Source of the DNA: Membranipora membranacea
Taxonomy: Eukaryota > Bryozoa > Gymnolaemata > Cheilostomatida > Membraniporidae
NCBI GenBank assembly: GCA_914767715.1
Contig: OU612069.1
Location: forward strand, 9,051,387 to 9,115,386
Direction of reading: 5' to 3'
DNA length: 64,000 nt
Below are positions 1 to 12,261 of the stretch, piece after piece; within the stretch, counting starts at the first letter, position 1; each line of letters starts with the position of its first letter. A program made the position numbers and the translations under genes. The notes beneath the pieces were generated by a model, which was not told where the DNA came from, did not search any database, and saw only the letters and a list, made by a program, of their open reading frames with translations.

Positions 1-309
1 TATGTCATAGTAGAGTTTTACATTTACTCCATGATGATGTTTATATATAATATATATTCTATTATCATTGTATTATATATACATGAAGTCAAAAATATCT
101 CAACTCATATGGTCGGCTATTTTGTTCTAAGCTGCTGAGTTTTATCAGACATGTGTTTTCATCACGTTGGCTCTAATCTGCATTGATACTGTACTGATTT
201 GAGTTTTTACCTAGCCTGGGTTTCAGGTCAACGTTTGAAGTCTACAATCAACGCCCCCAACATTTGGTCTTAATCCCTGGCCAGTTTCTACCCTATCAAG
301 CAGTTTATT

Positions 310-340
310 CAGAGACTATAGATATAGTCTATAGTCTCTG
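310..340. mobile_element. 31-bp palindromic insertion, copy 1
   Basis: Arms CAGAGACTATAGA / TCTATAGTCTCTG around a 5-base loop, flanked by GTTTATT on both sides (303-309 and 341-347). The paralogous empty site with a single GTTTATT is at 6761-6767. Confidence 0.8.
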
Positions 341-720
341 GTTTATTAACCCTGAATAACCCTGTGTTGTTTTGCACAGTTGCTTAGCGCTAAGCAATTA
401 AACCTATAGCCTTGTCACCCATTAATTTTGTGGCTGCACATGACAAGTTTGTAACATTCTTTATAAAATTAACTGATTGTTTGCAATGTTGTTTTTAATT
501 ATCTTAACGCTGAGAGTGTCATTTCACTGCACCAGCTTATATCACTGAATCACTCCTTGACTGAATTATTTATTGATATTTACAGGTTTGCTGCCATCCA
601 GGTTAAAATCTAGAATGTCATTGTAAGCAGTTGAAGACAGAAGACTGTTAGCTTGCTAATGCTATCATTATTAGATAATCTTCCAGGTCAGCAGTGTTGA
701 TGTAATAATTCTATTTGTAG

Positions 721-829
721 ACTGGAGCACGTATACTTTTATTCTGGTTGATGTCATATCCCACAAGTCCAGTGTGTTGAGCTGGTTACCCCATAAGATA
801 TCATACAACTCAGAGCTCACTGTTATCAG
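721..829 (+). other. Exon-like cassette, module A copy 1
   Basis: Between TATTTGTAG and CAG|GTACGT. Open in one frame, with the core (V/I)ILVDVxSHKxSVxSWLPHK shared by the other cassettes. Splice signals are intact. Confidence 0.45.
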
Positions 830-1900
830 GTACGTCGGTAGACTGAGGTACTTGTATGTAAGCCGACTTCCCTCGACAGTAGTCTAACTAGCATAATTTT
901 GTGTCTCTGAAATAATGGCTTGTTGGTATCATACTCTTACCAGAGAGGTGTAAAATATGTAGGTGGGAAACTTTGGCATTTTGCACATGTTTGGACAGCT
1001 AAATTTAATACTAGCTAACATTTACTCACCCTCTGGGTGTTTTTTAGATTTCCTCAACTAGCCAGAATTTGGTGCTAGGTAACATAAATTAATCCCTAGC
1101 TAAACTTAACTATGCTAGCTAATATTTACACTCTAGGCCCTAGGGTATAGTTCACACTCATTCTCTATTAGGGTATAAGAAGTTGGATTTTATGATTCTT
1201 TGAGGGCACTGAGCCCTCGCTTCAAACAAAATCGGCTGTCTCCCCCTAGTATACATACCCAGATGTCAGGATGACTTAGGATTCAAACTGGCCGTGATAT
1301 CAATGTACTGGAAAAAGAGTAAAATTGTTTATTCTGGCTTTGATATGAAATTAAAATCTATTACACTGCTATATTTAGACATCCCCTCAAGATTAAAGGC
1401 TGTCTCTGGGAATACTCATATCCGCTCACTACCCCTGGCCCCCTCAAAAGTGAATTGTCTGATATTGACATGACTTGATTGACTTCCAATCTTATCTCCT
1501 CACATAGAGCACTGCCGGTAGTGCCATAGTAACCCAACATCTTTGAGGATGAAGTCAATAGATCTGTGAAATGAGCCAAATGATTTTCTAAATATTTAAT
1601 TTTAGATACTGTCTGGTGTGTTTGCATAGCTAATGTACTCATTCTCTTGGTTATAAGTGAAACATATGAGGTAAGGGGATACCAACCAGGCCGGGGTGCA
1701 GAGGGGGGGGGGCGCCTAGCTTCTAAGAACAACAATGCAGTTAATGAATCATGGGCTCAAGCCTTCAAAACCATGATTTATTGTCATCATAATGATTATG
1801 ATAAATAGGGAGGTTGCACGCCCCTAGTCAAAGTAGGTAGGGGGACACCATCCCCTTACATGCCACCTAAATTCTAACACTGCTTATTGCTCTTGTAAAG

Positions 1901-2058
1901 AGACAAGACGTGTATATGCAAGGAGTAACTCTTCTTACTCAATGGTATATGACAGCTGATGGCTCCATTATCCTGGTTCATGCAAAATCACACAAGCCTA
2001 GTGTAGTGAGCTGGTTACCCCATAAGATGTCACACAACTCAGAGCTCACTGTTATCAG
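1901..2058 (+). other. Exon-like cassette, module C copy 1 (donor lost)
   Basis: Same cassette type, containing SHKPSVVSWLPHK, but the donor reads CAG|ATACTT instead of CAG|GTACTT, so it should not splice normally. The upstream acceptor is also weak (GTAAAG). Confidence 0.4.
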
Positions 2059-2393
2059 ATACTTTTACTAGATCGTTGATCAATACTGTTTTGTGAAAGT
2101 TTCTCATGTCAGTATAGCAGCCTGGTAACTGGCCTGAGTTTAACTTTCCTTGTACAAGAATCAACCGGTATAGGTTTTATTATCGCAAGACCTTTGAGGT
2201 GAATTTTGAGCGAATTATTGGCTAACAATCTTGCTAAATATCTGTATTACATTAATAATCAGAGGTCTTTTGCCTCACATAATCGTTGACAATCAAGCCG
2301 AAACATTGGTGAAACTTGTTCCTTTTAATTTAATTTGCCTCATATATCATTTCTAGCAGGTTAACACAGCTGATATAATTATTCTTTTTGTAG

Positions 2394-2518
2394 AGATGTG
2401 CGTAAATGGACCGCTGTATAATCTTATTCTGATTGGTGTAATATCCCACACCCCTAAGTGTGGTGTACTAGTTATTACTACACTAGACGTGACACAAGTC
2501 AGAGCTCACTGTTAGCAG
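2394..2518 (+). other. Exon-like cassette, module D copy 1 (diverged)
   Basis: Follows CTTTTTGTAG and ends GTTAGCAG|GTACGT. Related to the other cassettes (ISHTPK for SHKPS) but frame-shifted after that point. Confidence 0.35.
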
Positions 2519-4320
2519 GTACGTCTGTAGACTGAGGTACCTGTATGTATGTATTACTGGACTCAGTGAGTCTGTCTAACCAGTTTGGAATATCCACCTC
2601 TGAAATAATGGCTTGTTTGCATCAATACAATTAGCATACGCTGAAAGAGCAAAGTCTTCACAGGAGGTAAAGTTGAACAAAACCACAAGCTAGAGTTTAG
2701 TGTCAGCCCCTGATATCATGTTTTCGCTTAGCTAATATGTGGTACTGTTGCATTGTGGGATACATTGTTGATAACCTGACTGAGCATCTCTAGTTTGAAC
2801 CAAGAATTGGTTTTTTTACCCACAATGCACTGCTGCAATATAATTTCATATCATATAATAGCAATGCATCATTGTAGGCTCCGAGCGAAGCCATGTCTTA
2901 TTCAATACTTTTCCATCAGAGTTTCCGTTTCTTTTAGCTGTACAAGTATTACACCAATCACATCAAATGAACATTGAATCTAGCGCATAGAACTTTTTAC
3001 TCTATAAGACTCTACATTAGACAGATCTCATTATAAGCAGGTATGTTTGTATAACTGTACACAGGGGCACCTGTCAACAGGGTGACTGGACTGTCTACAC
3101 CTGTCATTCTATGATCCTGTACCTGTCACTAGAATTATGAAGCCTCTTTAACCTGATCTTGCTTTGCCGATGGCTGCATTAGATCAAGTTTTTTCAAGCC
3201 TGCCCGTCTTTTGAGTTGTCTCTCCTTTTACAGCCACCTAAACAATTCTAAATGCCGGCAAATCTAATCTTTATCTGCAGAAGCACTCAATCTATCTTGT
3301 ATAGAAGACATAATGGTTAAACCAACCACCATGTAGAGATGCAAAATTTTTTTGGGTCCCTCATTTTGACCCATTTACTTAGACAGCATTTTTGAGCCAA
3401 TGGAATGTTTCCCGTTGTGTATTGCAGCACTCGAAGAATCAAGAAGCTCTAAATGATCACTACTGGTTCAGCCCCTACCATTATGTGAAATCAGAGTAGA
3501 AAACAAAAGGTAATGTGTAACACAATTAGAGATATATTATTTTATTATGGAGCTCTTGGGTTCAGTCGTATTATATGAACAAACTGGTCTCAGAGATTTC
3601 AGTCTGTTGAAACTTATCTCAATGGCCTGAGAAAAGGTATAGAAAAAGGATATTTGTCGGCAAAATTGTAGACAAAACTTTTTTCATTGTTTTATAACAT
3701 ATTTCAATGAGTCAAATAATCTCTGAGCATCTATATTTATCGTTATTTTGGCCAAACCAAAGAGAACCACCCCCCTCGCTTCAAACAAAATCGGCTGTCT
3801 CCCCCCAGTATACATACCCAGATGTCAGGGTGACTTAGGATTCAAACTGGCCGTGATATCAATGTATTGGAAAAAGATTGAAATGGTTTATTCTGGCTTC
3901 GATTTGAAATTAATATCTATTACACTGCTATCATTAGACATCTCCTCATGATTAAAGGCTGTCTCTGGGAATACCCATATCCGTTCACTACCCCTGGCCC
4001 CCTCAAAAGTGAATCATCTGATATTGACATGATTTGATTGACTTCCAATCCTATCTCCTCACATACAGCACTGCCGGTAGTGCCATAGTAACCCGACATC
4101 TTTGAGGATGAAGTCAAAACATCTGTGAAATGAGCCAAATGATTTTCTAATTATTTAATTTTAGATACTGTCTGGCGTGTTTGCATGGTTAATGTACTAA
4201 TTCTCTGTGTTATAAGTGGAAAATATGAGGTAAGGGGATTCCAACCAGGCCGGGGTCCAGGGGGGGGGGGCGCCTAGCGTCTAACAAAAACAATGCAGTT
4301 AATGAATCATGGGCTCAAGC

Positions 4321-4818
4321 CTGCAAATCGTGAGATCGATTGTATATATTCTCACAGAATATAAAATAAATAATAATACCAAGGTTTACTGAAACTAAAA
4401 GTATTGTTTGGTACGATGCAATATTCTAGCAACACTTATTTATTGAGAATGCTGCATGCTTGGACAGGTCAAATGTATTGAGAAACTTTACTATCAAAAA
4501 TATCTTTGAACCATTACATCAAGTTTGACTCCAGTGTTCCGACAATAGGAGTTGCTCCCCTCTCCAGTAGAAGGTTGAGAAATTCAGTCTGCAAGCAAAC
4601 TGGATCAAAGTCACAATAGCCAGTGATATTAGGACGTTTATGTGTCACTCTATCCCTGATGATTTCTTTTGTAGATCAGGACAGAGATAGTATACGACAT
4701 AAATCTGCTCATATACAGACCTGTGTGCGCTGATCTCTTAACCAGGAAGTCGGATAAACCAGACCAAACTGCTGACGGGTGAACTAGCTACAAAATATGA
4801 AGTAAGATTTATTGTAGT
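4321..4818. other. Single-copy spacer in the left array
   Basis: This 500-bp stretch between the second B module and module A copy 2 has no partner elsewhere in the window. No exon or element recognised. Confidence 0.5.
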
Positions 4819-5126
4819 TATGTCATAGGAGAGCTTTACATTTACTTCATGATGATGTATATATATATATAATATATATTCTATTATCATTGTATTATTT
4901 ATACATGAAGTCAAAAATATCTCAACTCATATGGTTGGCTATTTTGTTCTAAGCTGCTGTGTTTTATCCGACATGTGTTTTCATCACGTTGGCTCTAATC
5001 TGCATTGAAACTGATTTGAGTTTTTACCTAGCCTGGGTTTCAGGTCAACGTTTGAAGTCTACAATCAACGCCCCCACCATTTGGTCTTAATCCCAGGCCA
5101 GTTTCTACCCTATCAAGCAGTTTATT

Positions 5127-5157
5127 CAGAGACTATAGATATGGTCTATAGTCTCTG
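5127..5157. mobile_element. 31-bp palindromic insertion, copy 2
   Basis: Same as 310-340 with one loop change; GTTTATT at 5120-5126 and 5158-5164. Confidence 0.8.
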
Positions 5158-5478
5158 GTTTATTAACCCTGAATAACCCTCTGTTGTTTTGCACAGTTGC
5201 TTAGCGCTAAGCAATTAAACCTATAGCCTTGTCACCCATTTATTTTGTGGCCGCAGGTGACAAGTTTGTACAATTCTTTATAAAATTAACTGATCGTTTT
5301 CAATGTTGTTTTTATTATTAATTATTTATTGATCTTTACAAGTTTGCTGCCAACCAGGTTAAAATCTAGAATGTCATTGTAAGCAGTTGAAGACAGAAGA
5401 CTGTTAGCTTGCTAATACTATCATTATTAGATAATCTCCGACAGGTCAGCAGTGTTGATGTAATTATTCTATTTGTAG

Positions 5479-5587
5479 ACTGGAGCACTTATACTGTTAT
5501 TCTGGTTGATGTCATATCCCACAAGTCCAGTGTGGTGAGCTGGTTACCCCATAAGATATCATACAACTCAGAGCTCACTGTTATCAG
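5479..5587 (+). other. Exon-like cassette, module A copy 2
   Basis: Acceptor TATTTGTAG, donor CAG|GTACGT. The open frame extends on both sides (5409-5645). Encodes TYTVILVDVISHKSSVVSW. Confidence 0.45.
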
Positions 5588-7129
5588 GTACGTCGGTAGA
5601 CTGAGGTACTTGTATGTAAGTCGACTTGCCTCGACAGTAGTCTAACTAGCGTAATTTTGCGTCTCTGAAATGATGGCTTGTTGGTCTCATACTCTTACCA
5701 GAGAGGTGTAAAATATGTAGGTGGGAAACTTTGGCATTTTGCACATGTTTGGACAGCTAAATTTAATGCTAGCTAACATTTACTCGCCCTCTGCGCTTTT
5801 TTAGACTTCCTCAACTAGCCAGAATTTGGTGCTAGGTAACATAAATTAATCCCTAGCTAAACTTAACTATGGTAGCTAATATTTACACTCTAGGCCCTAG
5901 GGTATAGTTCACACTCATACTCTATTAGGGTATAAGAAGTTGGATTCTATGATTCTTTGAGGGCACTGACAGGTCAATAGTTGGATGATGTTAAAATTTA
6001 TTGATTAGATTGATCTTGAGAGCTGCGTAGATATAAACAGCAGTCCCTGTCAGTTATCTAATTTAGCCCCTTACCCCTCCTCCGCAACCCTATGTTGATG
6101 AGGTCTCTGACACTGAATTGAGTTCCATTTTCATCGCCACAAATATTTCGCTGTCAGATGGTCAAGGGATAATTTTGTGTTTGTTGTAATTTGCTGATAT
6201 TTGTTGCTGTTGCATTGTGTGATGCATTGTTTGTTGAAAAGGTCTTGTGAAGTGATTTCCATCTTAACTCTGAACCCAGAATAAAACTTAATTAGATAAC
6301 AATGATTGAATCATTAATATCATAACTGAGATTTGTATTTGTTACCCACAATGCAATTCTGTTGTGAGAGAGATGGATGGATCAACGTATTAGGCTTCGC
6401 GCTCAGCCAACATTTTACCATCTAATTTAATTTTTCATTCTAGACTGCACCAGTTATTAGAGTGATGGAACTGTCTCTGTGATTCGTCGCCACATCGGTA
6501 ATGTTACAGACAAGAAAACTGAAGAACTCCTCAGATACTTCCGTGAGTCTAACTCTCCTTGTTCAATAATCAACCGGTATCTAGGTTATATTATTACCAG
6601 ACCTTGGAGGTGAAACTTTGAGCGAATTATTGGCTCTAATCTGCATTGATACTGATTTGAGTTTCTACCTAGCCTGGGTTTCATGTCAACGTTTGAAGTC
6701 TACAATAAACGCCCCCAACATTTGGTCTTAATCCCAGGCCAGTTTCTACCCTATCAAGCAGTTTATTAACCCTGAATAACCCTGTGTTGTTTTGCAGGGT
6801 TGCTTAGTGCTAAGCAATTAAACCTATAGCTTTGTCACCGATTAATTTTGTGGCCGGCATGACCAAGTTTGTACAATTCTTTATAAAATTAACTGATTGC
6901 TTTCGATGTTGTTTTTAATTATCTTAACGCTGAGAGTATCACCTCATTTCACTGCACCAGTTTATATCACTGAATTCATTATTGATCGTTACAAGTTTGC
7001 TGCCAACCAGGTTCAAATCTAGAATTTCATTGTAAGCAGTTGAAGACAGAAGATTGTTAACTCTAATACTATCATTATTAGATAATCTCCTACAGGTCAG
7101 CAGTGTTGATGTAATAATTCTATTTGTAG

Positions 7130-7238
7130 ACTGGAGCACTTATACTGTTATTCCGGTTGATGTCATATCCCACAAGTCCAGTGTGGTGAGCTGGTTACCC
7201 CATAAGATATCATACAACTCAGAGCTCACTGTTATCAG
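7130..7238 (+). other. Exon-like cassette, module A copy 3
   Basis: Nearly identical to the copy at 5479-5587, 1,651 bp away. Same acceptor, donor and open frame. Confidence 0.45.
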
Positions 7239-9296
7239 GTACGTCGGTAGACTGAGGTACTTGTATGTAAGTCGACTTGCCTCGACAGTAGTCTAACTAG
7301 CATAATTTTGCCTCTCTGAAATAATGGCTTGTTGGTATCATACTCTTACCAGAGAGGTGTAAAATACGTAGGTGGGAAACTTTGGCATTTTGCACATGTT
7401 TGGACAGCTAAATTTAATGCTAGCCAACATTTACTCGCCCTCTGCGCTTTTTTAGATTTCCTCAACTAGCCAGAATTTGGTGCTAGGTAACATAAATTAA
7501 TCCCTAGCTAAACTTAACTATGGTAGCTAATATTTACACTCTAGGCCCTAGGGTATAGTTCACACTCATACTCTATTAGGGTATAAGAAGTTGGATTTTA
7601 TGATTCTTTGAGGGCACTGACAGGACAATAGTTGGATGAAGTTAAAATTCATTGATTAGATTGATCTTGAGAGCTGTGTAGATATAAACATCAGTCCCTG
7701 TCAGTTATGCAATTTAGCCCCTTACCCCTCCTCCGCAACCCTATGTAGATGAGGTCTCTGACACTGAATTGAGTTCTATTTTCATCGCCACAAGTATTCC
7801 GCTGTCAGATGGTTAAGGGATAATTTTGTGTTTGTTGTAAGTTGCTGATATTTGTTGCTGTTGCATTGTGTGATGCATTGTTTGTTGAAAAGGTCTTGTG
7901 AAGTGATTTCCATCTTAACTCTGAACCCAGAATAAAACTTAATTAGATAACAATGATTGGATCATTAATATCATAAATGACATTTGTATTTGTTACCCAC
8001 AATGCAATTCTGTTGTGAGAGAGATGGATGGATCAATGTATTAGGCTTCGCGCTCAGCCAAAATTTTACCATCTAATTTAATTTTTCATTCTAGACTGCA
8101 CCAGTTATTAGAGTGATGGGACTGTCTCTGTGATTCGTCGCCACATCGGTAATGTTACAGACAAGAAAACTGAAGAACTCCTCAGATACTTCCGTGAGTC
8201 TAACTCTCCTTGTTCAATAATCAACCGGTATCTAGGTTATATTATTACCAGACCTTGGAGGTGAAACTTTGAGCAAATTATTGGCTAACCACCTAGCTAA
8301 ATATCTGTATTGGCTATCTGAAATCAGAGTAGAAAACAAAAGGTAACGTGTAACACAATTAGAGATATATTATTTTATTATGGAGCTCTTGGGTTCAGTC
8401 GTATTATATGAACAAACTGGTCTCAGAGATTTCAGTCTGTTGAAACTTATCTCAATGGCCTGAGAAAAGATATAGAAAAAGGATATTTGTAGGCAAAATT
8501 TAAGACAAAACTTTTTTCATTGTTTTATAACATATTTCAATGAGTCAAATAATCTCGGAGCATGCGTAGTTATCTATATTTATCGTTATTTTGGCCAAAC
8601 CATGGTGAACCACCCCCCTCGCTTCAAATAAAATCGGCTGTCTCCCCCTAGTATACATACCCAGATATCAGGGTGACTTAGGATTCAAACTGGCCGTGAT
8701 ATCAATGTATTGGAAAAAGATTGAAATGGTTTATTCTGGCTTTGAGTTGAAATTAAAATCTATTACACTGCTATCATTAGACATCTGCTCAAGATTAAAG
8801 GCTGTCTCTTGGAATACTCATATCCGCTCACTACCCCTGGCCTGCTCAAAAGTGAATTGTCTGATATTGACATGACTTGATTGACTTCCAATCTTATCGC
8901 CTCACATAGAGCACTGCCGGTAGTGCCATAGTAACCCAACATCTTTGAGGATGAAGTCCAAACATAGGTGAAATGAGCCAAATGATTTTCTAATTATTCA
9001 ATTTTAGATACTGTCTGGTGTGTTTGCATAGCTAATGTACTAATTTTCTTTGTTATAAGTGGAAAATATGAGGTAAGGGGATACCAACCAGGCCGGGTCC
9101 GGGACGGGGGCGCCTAGCTTCTAACAACAACAATGCAGTTAATAAATCATGGGCCCAAGCCTTCAAAACCACGGCTTATTGCCATCGTAATGGTTATGAT
9201 ATATAGGGAGGTTGCATCCCCCTACACAAAGTAGGTAGGGGGACACCATCCCCTTGCATGCCCCCTAAATTCTAACACTGCTTATTCTACTTATAG

Positions 9297-9448
9297 AGAG
9301 ACAAGTGTATATGCAAGGACTGACTCCTACTCCATGGTATAGGGCAGCTGTTGGCTCTGCTATCCTGGTTGATGTAAAATCACACAAGCCCAGTGTAGTG
9401 AGCTGGTTACCCCATGATGTCATACAACTCAGAGCTCACTGTTATCAG
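9297..9448 (+). other. Exon-like cassette, module C copy 2
   Basis: Encodes LTPTPWYRAAVGS followed by ILVDVKSHKPSVVSWLPH, then a deletion shifts the frame. Acceptor TTATAG, donor CAG|GTACTT. The WYRA motif followed by a beta-like ILVDV recalls a Tudor fold; this is suggestive only. Confidence 0.4.
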
Positions 9449-9790
9449 GTACTTTTACTAGATCGCTGATCAATACTGTTTTGTGAAAGTTTCTCATGTA
9501 AGTATAACAGTCTGGTAACTGGCCTAGGCAAGCCGTGAGTCTAACTTTACTTTTACAAGAATCAACCGGTATAGGTTATATTATCGCAAGACCTTTGAGG
9601 TGAATTTTAGGCGAATTGTTGGCTATATCATCCTTGCTAAATATATCTATTACTATAATAATCAGAAGTCTTTTGCCTCACATAACCGTTGACAATCAAG
9701 CCGAAACACCGGTGAAACTTGTTCCTTTAATTTGCCCAATATATAATTTCTAGCAGGTTAACACGGCTGATATAATTATTCTTTTTGTAG

Positions 9791-9912
9791 AGATATGCGT
9801 AAACGGACCGCTATATACTCTTATCCTGATTGGTATAATATCCCACACCCCTAATTGTGGTGAGCTAGTTTCCCTATTAGAAGTCAGACAAGTCAGAGCT
9901 CACTGTTATCAG
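9791..9912 (+). other. Exon-like cassette, module D copy 2 (diverged)
   Basis: Follows CTTTTTGTAG and ends ATCAG|GTACGT. Like its partner at 2394-2518 it loses the common frame after ISHTP. Confidence 0.35.
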
Positions 9913-11394
9913 GTACGTCTGTAGACTGAGGTTCCTATATGAATGAATTACTGGAATCAGTGAGTCTCTCTAACCAGTTTAGAATATCCACCTCTGAATT
10001 AATGGCTTGTTTGCATCAATACCATTAGCTTATGCTGAAAGAGTGAAGTCTTCACACGAGGTAATGTTGAACAAAACCAGATGCTAAAGTTTAGAGTAAG
10101 CCCCTGATATCATGTTTTCGCTAAGCTAATATGTGGTACTGTTGCATTGTGGGATACATTGTTGCTAACCTGACTGAGCAATTCTCTAGTTTGAACCAAC
10201 AATTGGTTTTTTACCCACAATGCACTGCTGCAATATAATTTCATATCATATAATAGCAATGCATCATTGTAGGCTCCGAGCGCAGCCAAGTCTTATTCAA
10301 TACTTCTCCATCAGAGTTTCCGTTTGTTTTAGCTGTACAAGTATTACACCAATCACAACAAATTGACATGGAGTCCAGAGCAAAGAACTTTTTACTCTAT
10401 AAGACTCTACATTAGACAGATCTCATTATAAGCAGGTATGTTTGTATAACTGTACACAGGGGCACCTGTCAACAGGGTGACTGGACTGTCCACACCTGTC
10501 AGTCTATGATCCTGTACCTGTCACTAGAATAATGAAGTCTCTTTAACCTGATCTTACTTTGCCGATGGCTGCATTAGATCAAGTTTGTTCAAGCTTGCCT
10601 GTCTTTTGAGTTGTCTCCCCTTTTACAGCCACCTAGACAATTCTAAATGCCGGCAAATTTAATGTTTATCTACAGAAGCACTCAATCTATCTTTTATAGA
10701 AGACATAATGGTTACACCAACCACCATGTAGATATGCAAAATTTTGGCGTCCCTCATTTTGACCAATTTACTTAGACTGCATTTTTAAGCCGATTGAATG
10801 TTTCCCGTTGTTTATTGCAGCACTCAAAGAATCAAGAAGCTTCAAATGCTCACTACGGGTTCAGCCCCTACCATTATCCGAAATCAGAGTAGAAAACAAA
10901 AGGTAACGTGTAACACAATTAGAGATATATTATTTTATCATGGAGCTCTTTGGTTCAGTCGTATTATATGAACAAACTGGTATCAGAGATTTCAGTCTGT
11001 TGAAACTTATCTCAATGGCCTGAGAAAAGATATAGAAAAAGGATATTTGTCGGCAAAATTTAAGACAAAACTTTTTTCATTGTTTTATAACAGATTTCAA
11101 TGAGTCAAATAATCTCGGAGCATGCGTAATTATCTATATTTATCGTTATTTTGGCCAAACCAAGAAGAACCACCCCCCCTCGCTTCAAGCAAACTCGGCT
11201 GTCTCTCCCTAGTATACATACCCAGATGTCAGAGTGACTTAGGATTCAAACTGGCCGTGGTATCAATGTATTTGAAAAAGATTGAAACTGTTTATACTGG
11301 CTCTGATTTGAAATTAAAATCTATTACACTGCTATTATTAGACATCTCCTCAAGATTACAGGCTGTCTCTGGGAATACTCATATCCGCTCACTA

Positions 11395-11415
11395 CCCCCC
11401 CCCCCCCCCCCCCCC
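11395..11415 (+). repeat. Poly(C) run of 21
   Basis: Homopolymer at the point where the other B modules read CTACCCCTGGCCCC; expanded only here. Confidence 0.9.
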
Positions 11416-11480
11416 GGTCCCTTCAGAAATGAATTGACATGACTTGATTGACTTCCAATCTTATCACCTTGCATAGAGCA

Positions 11481-12100
11481 CTGCCAGATGATCATGGAGA
11501 TCGATATTATGTCATTTGGTATTGTTGCATTGTGGGATACTATGACTCTAAATGATTGGCTAAACCCATAGTAAATCATAGACTTTATATTGGTAATGTT
11601 ACAAAAATGAGGTGAGAGATAAAATGCTCAGATGCTCTCGTGGCTCTAACCCTCTTCTCACAGCTCACCAACAAACCGGTATCGGTTGTACTATCACCGA
11701 GGTGACTAAATTGTACATATAAAACAATCATATTTACGACTCGTTTTCCTTATAGGATCACTAAGTAATGCAATATTTTTGAGGATCAAGTCAAAACATA
11801 GGTGAAATGACTTGCAAATTATTTAATTTTAGATATTGTCTGGCGTGTTTACGTCGCTAATGTACTCATTCTCAGTGTTAAAAGGCAAAGGGATACCAAC
11901 CAGGCCTGGGGTCAAGGGAGCATCCTGGCTACTAACAAAACGCAGTTTATAAATCATGGGCTCAAGCCTGCAAATCCACAGAATATTGCAATCGTAGTGG
12001 TTATGATATATAGGGGGGGGGGATGAATCCCCCTAGAGAAAGTAGGAAGGGGAACACCATCCCCTTGCATCCCCCCTTCAATTCTAACACTGCTTATCTA
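11481..12100 (+). other. Diverged array segment between modules B and C
   Basis: Contains a TTGCATTGTGGGATAC motif (about 11,523), a diverged repeat of B-module tail sequence (11,765-11,960) and a short G run before cassette C3. No convincing exon. Confidence 0.5.
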
Positions 12101-12107
12101 CTTGTAG

Positions 12108-12261
12108 AGAGACAAGTGTATATGTAAGGACTGACTCCTACTCCATGGTATAGGGCAGCTGTTGGATCTGTTATCCTGGTTGATGTCAAATCACACAAGC
12201 CCAGTGTATTGAGCTGGTTACCCCATAAGATGTCACACAACTCAGAGCTCACTGTTATCAG
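12108..12261 (+). other. Exon-like cassette, module C copy 3
   Basis: Contains WYRAAVGSVILVDVKSHKPS and WLPHKMSHNSELTV with intact donor CAG|GTACTT. A TAA precedes this stretch in the same frame near the acceptor, so either the acceptor lies further in or the copy is broken. Confidence 0.45.

Larger units (their letters stand above)
1..1200 (+). repeat. Module A, copy 1
   Basis: Begins TATGTCATAG and recurs at 4819-5970 and, lacking its first part, at 6630-7620. It contains an AT-rich start, the 31-bp palindrome (310-340), an 18-bp perfect palindrome (TTGCTTAGCGCTAAGCAA near 381) and the cassette exon. Confidence 0.85.
1205..4320 (+). repeat. Large duplicated block, copy 1
   Basis: Modules B-C-D-E-F-B; each has a partner about 7.39-7.40 kb downstream (for example 1901 with 9297, 2394 with 9791, 3428 with about 10821, 3775 with 11180). 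High identity with small indels. Module B begins CCTCGCTTCAAACAAAATC and ends in a G-run followed by CGCCTAGC. Confidence 0.85.
4989..8280 (+). repeat. 1.65-kb head-to-tail tandem duplication
   Basis: Unit 1 is 4989-6629 and unit 2 is 6630-8280; both start TTGGCT and the following base after unit 2 is again TTGGCT. The units share the cassette exon, the flanking introns and the CTGCACCAGTTATTAGAG segment at high identity. Unit 2 lacks the 31-bp palindrome present in unit 1. Confidence 0.88.
8310..11480 (+). repeat. Large duplicated block, copy 2
   Basis: Partner of 1205-4320, with the modules in the order F-B-C-D-E-F-B. It joins the 1.65-kb tandem units at about 8,310. The second B module ends in a 21-base C run (11,395-11,415). 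Confidence 0.85.

Noticed and set aside
6400-6530. Exon after TTTCATTCTAG containing CACCAGTTATTAGAG
   Set aside because: All three frames are closed within about 50 bases, and both copies of the module agree; may be an intronic or decayed exon.
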